Below, piece after piece: positions 59,513-64,000 of a stretch of DNA of 64,000 nucleotides (position 1 is its first letter; each line of letters begins with the position of its first letter). The notes beneath the pieces were generated by a model, which worked only from the letters and a program-made list of their open reading frames with translations, had not been told where the DNA came from and did no database searches. The DNA is taken from positions 1,550,001 through 1,614,000 of the forward strand of contig NZ_CAKLPZ010000001.1 of NCBI RefSeq assembly GCF_923081025.1, written 5' to 3'. The stretch comes from Neolewinella maritima. Lineage in GTDB: Bacteria > Bacteroidota > Bacteroidia > Chitinophagales > Saprospiraceae. Made by a program: the position numbers and the translations under genes.

Positions 59513-60397
59513 TTACTCCGTGCAGGGCCCACTGAGGGTGTAGCGTTTACCGCTGTCGTCCATAGGAGTCAGGGTAGCTCCTCCAAGCTTGGCGATGTCG
59601 GATAACACGGCACCGGCGTCCCCGCTCTGATACTTGCCGCTTACGGTATAGTCGCAGGCCGCACCTTCCGCCCAGGTGCATTCAATGGACCAATTATCGT
59701 AGAAGTAGGATAGGACCTCATCGATGGGCGTATGATCGAACTTAAGCTCTCCGGTCCGCCAGGCATGGTGGTTGAGGTTAGGAGCAGGTTTGTGTACCAT
59801 GGGTTGCCCGGGGGCTAATAGTCCGCACTCGCGGGCGGCTACTTGCATACGCTTACCGTTCTGCTCCAGGATGACGGCACCTTCCGATACCTCTACTTCT
59901 AGCAGGTCGCTCTCGGTGCGTAAGTTGAAGGCTGTACCCGTGACGCGGAGCACACCGGCTGCGTGTTGTACTAAAAAGGGCCGCGCGGCGTCGGGTTGAA
60001 CTTCGAAGTAAGCCTGGCCGGCAAGCGTAAGATCTCGGGTGGCTGTGTTGTAGGTATCGGCATCGTAACTCACCGTGGCCCCCTGCTGTAGCGTAAGTTG
60101 GCTGCCGTCAGGCAGGTCGAACATGGCGAACGCCCGGTCCGGATTGCTGAGGTAGGTACGGTTGTCCTGATTGAAGTAGAAGATGGATAAACAGCCTACC
60201 AAAAGCGCTACGGCGGCAGCGATACCTAAGAAGGTACGGCGTGAGGTAGACTTAGGTGCCGACTGGATGGGACGTACGACCGTGCCGCCCTCCCGAAGAC
60301 TGCGGCGTAGACGGTGCAGTCCTTGCTCTACGTCAGGCGTGAACTCCTCGCGGTACCCGATGACCAAACGGTCGATGTCGTCATTATTTAGGCTCAT
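59513..60397 (-). CDS. FecR-type anti-sigma factor
   Basis: This is a single-pass inner-membrane regulator of 294 residues. The N-terminal 50 residues are cytoplasmic (DDIDRLVIGYREEFTPDVEQ), then the helix RTFLGIAAAVALLVGCLSIF (55-75). The periplasmic FecR domain (LTLQQGATVSYDADTYN, VQHAAGVLRVTGTAFNLR) follows. The C-terminal domain (FDHTPIDEVLSYFYDNW through VSGKYQSGDAGAVLSDIAKLG) has the DUF4974/STN-like fold that touches the receptor. It holds and releases the sigma factor encoded upstream on signal from the TonB receptor. It stops 14 bases before the receptor ATG. A separate promoter motif precedes it. Confidence 0.95.
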   Translation of the reverse strand: MSLNNDDIDRLVIGYREEFTPDVEQGLHRLRRSLREGGTVVRPIQSAPKSTSRRTFLGIAAAVALLVGCLSIFYFNQDNRTYLSNPDRAFAMFDLPDGSQLTLQQGATVSYDADTYNTATRDLTLAGQAYFEVQPDAARPFLVQHAAGVLRVTGTAFNLRTESDLLEVEVSEGAVILEQNGKRMQVAARECGLLAPGQPMVHKPAPNLNHHAWRTGELKFDHTPIDEVLSYFYDNWSIECTWAEGAACDYTVSGKYQSGDAGAVLSDIAKLGGATLTPMDDSGKRYTLSGPCTE

Positions 60398-60433
60398 AAA
60401 ACAAAGTGAGTGGTCGCTTCACGGAGAGGACCC

Positions 60434-60441
60434 CAAAGGTA
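60434..60441 (-). promoter_or_regulatory. minus-7 promoter element of fecR-tonB-DUF4249
   Basis: The minus strand reads TACCTTTG, an exact TAnnTTTG match 36 bases before the FecR ATG, so the anti-sigma, receptor and lipoprotein genes may have a transcript of their own, separate from the sigma gene. Confidence 0.5.
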
Positions 60442-60511
60442 CGCCTCCCCCCTAAGGGATTGAGCGGGTTTTGCCCGGCTTTGGTCCGTTAGCTGACGGG
60501 GGAATAGCAAA

Positions 60512-61090
60512 TTAAGCATTTTGTACGATTAGAAAGAGGATGAACGCCAGCCACTGGCGGAGAAACTTGTAGGCACGGGTCATCTGATTTTCTACGGTTT
60601 TGACGCTGATGTTTAAGCCTGCGGCGATCTCCTGGTGGCTCATCTCCTCCACCTTGGCCATGACGAAGACCAGTCGACAGCGTTCGGGTAGCCGATCGAT
60701 GGCTTGATGCAGTCGCCGTTGCAGTTCCTCCGCTTCCAGGGCCGCGCCGGGTTGCAGGCTGGGATCGGACGGCAGGTCGGGCAACTCACCGTCATCCAGC
60801 GGCAGGCGGCTGCGGTCGCGCAGGTAGTTCAGACTGCGGTTGCGGACGCTGCGCCGCAGGTACGGGCCTACGGCGGGGATGTGCGCCGGCAGTGTGTCGC
60901 GGCGCGTCCAGAGTTTAGTGAATACGACCTGTACCACGTCTTCCGCCGCGGCCTCATCGTTCAGGAGCCGTAGGGCTACGCGACACAGGTCTACGTAGTG
61001 ACGGCGGAACAGCGCGTCGAGTGCGCTACTCTGACCCTGCCGCAGTGCGGAAAAAAGCTCGGAATCGGTGGTAGAAGGTGCACTGCGCAT
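60512..61090 (-). CDS. FecI-like ECF RNA polymerase sigma factor
   Basis: This group 4 sigma factor has 192 residues. Region 2 spans ALDALFRRHYVDLCRVALRLLNDEAAAEDVVQVVFTKLW (abbreviated), and region 4 is DRLPERCRLVFVMAKVEEMSHQEIAAGLNISVKTVENQMTRAY. The ISVKTVENQMTRA segment is typical of the Bacteroidota sigma-70 group linked to FecR. A C-terminal hydrophobic end (WLAFILFLIVQNA) is unusual but seen in this group. It begins the surface-signalling locus with FecR, receptor and lipoprotein in order. Confidence 0.93.
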   Translation of the reverse strand: MRSAPSTTDSELFSALRQGQSSALDALFRRHYVDLCRVALRLLNDEAAAEDVVQVVFTKLWTRRDTLPAHIPAVGPYLRRSVRNRSLNYLRDRSRLPLDDGELPDLPSDPSLQPGAALEAEELQRRLHQAIDRLPERCRLVFVMAKVEEMSHQEIAAGLNISVKTVENQMTRAYKFLRQWLAFILFLIVQNA

Positions 61091-61193
61091 AGCGGGTCCG
61101 TAAGGTAGTCGGTTTGCCGTAATTGATAAAGCGACCGGAATGTTGCTCTGGAAAAGTTGCTACCTTGCGCATTTGCTACTTCACACTCCCCAC

Positions 61194-62777
61194 ATGGTCA
61201 GACGTCTATTCTCCCTCATCCTGCTTCTGCTAGGCCCCGTTTACCTGTTGGCGCAGGATGAATCCGATCTGATCGAAGAGGCCGGCACCAGTGGTTCGAC
61301 CATTGACGAGCGGCTGCAGGCCATTTTCGAACCCGTCACCGCGGTAGTGGAGTCGGTGGTGTTCTTCGAGGTGAGTATTGCCGGCGTTCAGATCCCCTTC
61401 GTGCTGCCCTGGCTCATCATCGGTGCCACCGTCTTCACCTTCTATATGGGCTTCATCAACATCACGGGCTTCAAGCACGCCCTGGATGTGGTGCGGGGCA
61501 AGTACGACGATCCGGACGACCAGGGTGAAGTCTCCCACTTTCAGGCCCTCACGGCGGCGCTTTCCGGTACGGTCGGTGTAGGCAATATTGCCGGAGTAGC
61601 TTACGCAGTTGCCCTGGGCGGGCCCGGTGCCACCTTCTGGATGATCGTGGCCGGACTACTGGGCATGACCTCTAAATTCGTAGAGTGCTCGCTGGGTGTG
61701 ATGTACCGGGATGTGCACGCCGATGGCTCGGTCTCCGGTGGTCCCATGTACTACCTCGACAAGGGCCTGAAGGAGAAAGGCCCGGGCTGGGCCGTGCTCG
61801 GCAAGGTGCTCGCCGTAATGTTCGCTATCGCCTGTATCGGCGGTAGCTTCGGTGGCGGCAATATGGTGCAGATCAACCAGGCTACCCAGCAGCTGACCGA
61901 AGTGACCGGTGGGGTGGACAGCTTCTTCTACGGCAGGGGGTGGATCTTCGGTGTTGCCATGGCCCTTACGGTAGGACTCATCATCATCGGCGGTATCAAG
62001 AGTATTGCTCGCGTCACGGACAAGGTCGTGCCCTTCATGGTAGGCATCTATGTACTCGGCGCGCTCGTAGTACTAGGCTACCACTTCGCGGATATTCCCG
62101 CAGCCTTCGGTACTATCATCGGCGGTGCCTTCAACGCGGATGCCCTCTACGGTGGCATCATCGGTGTGCTTATTCAGGGTTTCCGTCGCGCCGCCTTCAG
62201 CAACGAGGCCGGTGTGGGTTCGGCATCCATCGCGCACTCTGCCGCCAAGACCGACGAACCCATCAGCGAGGGCATTGTAGCCCTCCTGGAGCCATTTATC
62301 GACACGGTGGTCATCTGTACGATGACGGCGCTGGTTATTATTATTACGAACTACGGAGGCTACGGTGCGGAGTTGGCGTTTGAAAACAAGGTCAACGACT
62401 CGGTGGGTGACATCACCCTTACCTCGGCGGCCTTCGAAAGCGTCATCAGCTGGTTCCCCATGGTACTGGGTGTGGCGGTGATTCTATTCGCCCTGTCTAC
62501 GATGATCAGTTGGTCGTACTACGGCCTTAAGTGCTGGACCTACCTGTTCGGCGAATCAAAAATCAACGAGGCCATTTACAAGGTGATCTTCTGCATCTTC
62601 GTAGTCATCGGTTCGGCGATCTCGGCCAGCGCCGTATTCGATTTCGGTGATGCGATGATCTTCGCCATGTGCTTTCCCAATGTGTTCGGGCTGTACCTCC
62701 TCATGCCCAACGTGCGGCGCGCGCTGACCAGCTACCGCGCACGCATCAAGAGCGGTGAGATCACGCGCTTCGAATAA
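61194..62777 (+). CDS. alanine/glycine:cation symporter (AGCS family)
   Basis: This sodium-coupled amino-acid transporter has 527 residues from ATG 61194. An N-terminal signal-like segment ([17 protein letters not shown]) precedes a short extracytoplasmic part. The membrane domain follows, with [58 protein letters not shown] and [15 protein letters not shown] also match the family. Substrate is probably alanine or glycine; stereospecificity unknown. It is divergent from the FecI-like gene and ends in a strong two-way terminator. Confidence 0.95.
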   Translation: MVRRLFSLILLLLGPVYLLAQDESDLIEEAGTSGSTIDERLQAIFEPVTAVVESVVFFEVSIAGVQIPFVLPWLIIGATVFTFYMGFINITGFKHALDVVRGKYDDPDDQGEVSHFQALTAALSGTVGVGNIAGVAYAVALGGPGATFWMIVAGLLGMTSKFVECSLGVMYRDVHADGSVSGGPMYYLDKGLKEKGPGWAVLGKVLAVMFAIACIGGSFGGGNMVQINQATQQLTEVTGGVDSFFYGRGWIFGVAMALTVGLIIIGGIKSIARVTDKVVPFMVGIYVLGALVVLGYHFADIPAAFGTIIGGAFNADALYGGIIGVLIQGFRRAAFSNEAGVGSASIAHSAAKTDEPISEGIVALLEPFIDTVVICTMTALVIIITNYGGYGAELAFENKVNDSVGDITLTSAAFESVISWFPMVLGVAVILFALSTMISWSYYGLKCWTYLFGESKINEAIYKVIFCIFVVIGSAISASAVFDFGDAMIFAMCFPNVFGLYLLMPNVRRALTSYRARIKSGEITRFE

Positions 62778-62798
62778 CTCGCAAAGGACCGCAGATAG

Positions 62799-62832
62799 AA
62801 AAGGCCCGATCACTACGGTGATCGGGCCTTTT
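62799..62832. terminator. bidirectional intrinsic terminator
   Basis: AAAAGGCCCGATCAC (62799-62813), a TACG loop and GTGATCGGGCCTTTT (62818-62832) form a perfect 15-base-pair stem followed by T. The A-run on the left gives a T-run on the other strand, so it can stop transcripts from both the AGCS gene and the convergent lipoprotein gene. Confidence 0.92.
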
Positions 62833-62854
62833 TGCGTGTGTATGTACGGGTAGC

Positions 62855-63682
62855 CTATTTGCTATCGCCCTGCTCGGCCGGGAGGGCTTCGAGGGTGAAA
62901 GTGCGGCGTACGGGGTTCAGTGGCGCGTCTACGATACTGTCACCGGCCATGAGGGTAAGGGTTACGGTGTTTTCGCCCAGGGGCAGTCCCTCGATGAAGT
63001 ACGGCTTCCACTCATCGATCATGAACTCCCTACCGTTGATGTTGGCCTTGACCTGGTAGTCTTCGCCGAGTTCCGCGTTGACGGGGTAAAAGTCGAGCAT
63101 CACTTGCTCCGTCTCCCGCTCACCGACGTAGGTGCCCTTGGGGCGGCTATAGAACAGCATTGGCTCGGTGATGTCGGTCGGCTCGTTGAATCCCCCGTTC
63201 ATGACATTCGCCAGTACGGCACGGTGGGCGGCGGGCGTTTTGATCGACTCGTGGTAGCTGCGGCTCAGGAAACTCAGGATGTAATGCTGCCCGTTAGACA
63301 GGACGTGCTCGAAGGTCGGCTCGTACTTTGCGATGTACGGCTCGTTGTCAACGATGAGGTGAACGTGCTGCCCCTTCGCCGAATTGGCGCACATGATCTC
63401 TTCGGCGTCCGGCGTCTGCACGCCGAATTCGTAATTACTCACTTCGTAGTCAAAGGTGCCGGCATCAAACGTCCAATTGTCGATGCTCGCGTCGGGAAAT
63501 TCGGTGGAGGCGGGGAAGTCGGTGAGGCGGATATCATCGTTGCTGGGATTGCCCGATCCGATCAGCTCGTCGGGGTGTTCTTCCTCGACGCCGCCCTGAT
63601 CCATGGCCATCTCGTTGGTATCTCCGCCGCAGCCGGATACGAATAGGGCGAGCAGCAGCAGTAGTGGGGTTAAAGTCTTCAT
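62855..63682 (-). CDS. lipoprotein of unknown function
   Basis: This is a 275-residue lipoprotein from ATG 63682. The signal LLLLLALFVSGCGG has a clear lipobox; an upstream start at 63745 would put 21 residues ahead of it. The mature part starts with an acidic linker, then beta-rich segments with NSAKGQHVHLIVDNEPYIAKYEP, SYHESIKTPAAHRAVLANV and YQVKANINGREFMIDEWKPYFIEGLPLGENTVTL (abbreviated). The HVHLI and HE/H residues could bind metal, but I recognise no named family. It is divergent from the P-type ATPase gene, so a link to metal handling is conceivable and unproven. Confidence 0.78.
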   Translation of the reverse strand: MKTLTPLLLLLALFVSGCGGDTNEMAMDQGGVEEEHPDELIGSGNPSNDDIRLTDFPASTEFPDASIDNWTFDAGTFDYEVSNYEFGVQTPDAEEIMCANSAKGQHVHLIVDNEPYIAKYEPTFEHVLSNGQHYILSFLSRSYHESIKTPAAHRAVLANVMNGGFNEPTDITEPMLFYSRPKGTYVGERETEQVMLDFYPVNAELGEDYQVKANINGREFMIDEWKPYFIEGLPLGENTVTLTLMAGDSIVDAPLNPVRRTFTLEALPAEQGDSK

Positions 63683-63755
63683 ATCGTGTAGTTTGTAGTA
63701 ACTGTTTGGCCCGTTCGGGCGTTCCGTGTAGAAGGTAATAACCAAGCTTTAGTTC

Positions 63756-64000
63756 GTGACCAAACGCGCAGACATCATAGAATTACGGGTCGATGGAATG
63801 GATTGCAACAACTGCGCCCAGTCTATCCACCGCTATCTGGAACGTCAGGGTCTGGAGGACGTACAGGTCAACTTTCAGACCCGTGAGGTGCGTTACCGCC
63901 CCAACGATGAAATCTCCGATGCCGCTTCGGTCAGGGCCGGCATACAGAAGCTTGGCTTCCGGGTAGTGGACGATCAGCCGACGGAGACCACCGGTAGATC
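63756..64000 (+). CDS. heavy-metal-translocating P-type ATPase, N-terminal fragment
   Basis: The frame opens at GTG 63756 (TKRADIIELRVDG) and runs off the window end after about 81 codons. It contains an HMA domain with the metal motif GMDCNNCAQSI, then DVQVNFQTREVRYRP and KLGFRVVD. In Bacteroidota an HMA domain at this place usually begins a CopA/ZntA-like P1B ATPase that exports Cu or Zn/Cd. The rest lies outside, so a stand-alone metallochaperone is also possible, although the residues after the domain continue without a stop. Confidence 0.7.
   Translation, partial: MTKRADIIELRVDGMDCNNCAQSIHRYLERQGLEDVQVNFQTREVRYRPNDEISDAASVRAGIQKLGFRVVDDQPTETTGR

Noticed and set aside
63709-63720. GCCCG-TT-CGGGC small palindrome between the lipoprotein and P-type ATPase genes
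   Set aside because: The stem is only five bases with a two-base centre, and nothing else supports an operator.
1-64000. CRISPR array, prophage, insertion sequence or integron
   Set aside because: No regularly spaced direct repeats, transposase, integrase or phage structural genes are seen on either strand.

Overview
The window looks like chromosome from a fairly GC-rich member of the Bacteroidota, perhaps a Saprospiria/Lewinella-type marine bacterium. The phylum call rests on several things. Promoter-like TAnnTTTG elements (the Bacteroidota minus-7 consensus) occur again and again ahead of genes. There is a FecI-type sigma / FecR / STN-type TonB receptor / DUF4249 lipoprotein locus. A DUF3098-uppP-truB run is present, ribosomal protein S16 has a long acidic tail, and clear Shine-Dalgarno sequences are mostly absent. 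The class-level guess is weaker and rests mainly on base composition. I see no insertion sequence, prophage, integrase, CRISPR array, rRNA operon or origin. The window is a dense core-genome stretch with short intergenic gaps and many 1-4 base start/stop overlaps.

Layout, left half. A truncated HEAT-repeat protein is followed by argS. A minus-strand run holds an SMP-30-like lipoprotein, a UPF0158 protein, a FemAB/GNAT-like protein and a zincless Fpg-type glycosylase. Next come a sodium/solute symporter, a PPK2 kinase and an unrecognised two-gene unit (9299-11531). Then follow accD, a DUF606-type membrane protein, a TerB-like protein, a DAACS symporter, lipoproteins, a three-LysM protein and a CNNM/CorC-like protein. 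A membrane glycosyltransferase-yfcE pair, a transaldolase, rpsP, dapF, an aminotransferase, a GDSL lipoprotein and hemE come after that. A sugar permease plus ribokinase pair, an acyl-CoA carboxylase beta subunit and tRNA-Leu(UAA) complete this part.

Layout, right half. A DEAD-box helicase has a hairpin reaching its start codon. A minus-strand run follows: an FtsX/MacB-like permease, a cNMP/CBS/DUF294 protein and an epsilon-like exonuclease. Then come lipA, a homologue of vitamin-K-dependent gamma-carboxylase, cysM coupled to a four-repeat HhH membrane protein, recN, truB-uppP-DUF3098, an exported amidohydrolase, a GH3 beta-glucosidase, a plant-GH3-like acyl-adenylating enzyme and a lytic transglycosylase. 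Two sigma/anti-sigma modules flank the final part: a SigK/RskA type just before dnaG, and a FecI/FecR type driving a TonB receptor with a DUF4249 lipoprotein. The window closes with an AGCS symporter, a near-perfect two-way terminator, a lipoprotein and the first 81 codons of a heavy-metal P-type ATPase.

How the parts work together. Most genes are housekeeping: translation (argS, rpsP, tRNA-Leu, truB), lipid and cofactor synthesis (accD, lipA, hemE), wall synthesis (dapF, uppP, lytic transglycosylase), and DNA replication and repair (dnaG, recN, fpg). Between them lie nutrient uptake and surface-signalling genes. The points most worth a second look are the gamma-carboxylase homologue with its catalytic lysine region conserved, the unrecognised cassette at 9299-11531, the Fpg that has lost all four zinc cysteines, and a recurring spacing of minus-7 motifs only 4-8 bases before start codons, which suggests frequent leaderless mRNAs.
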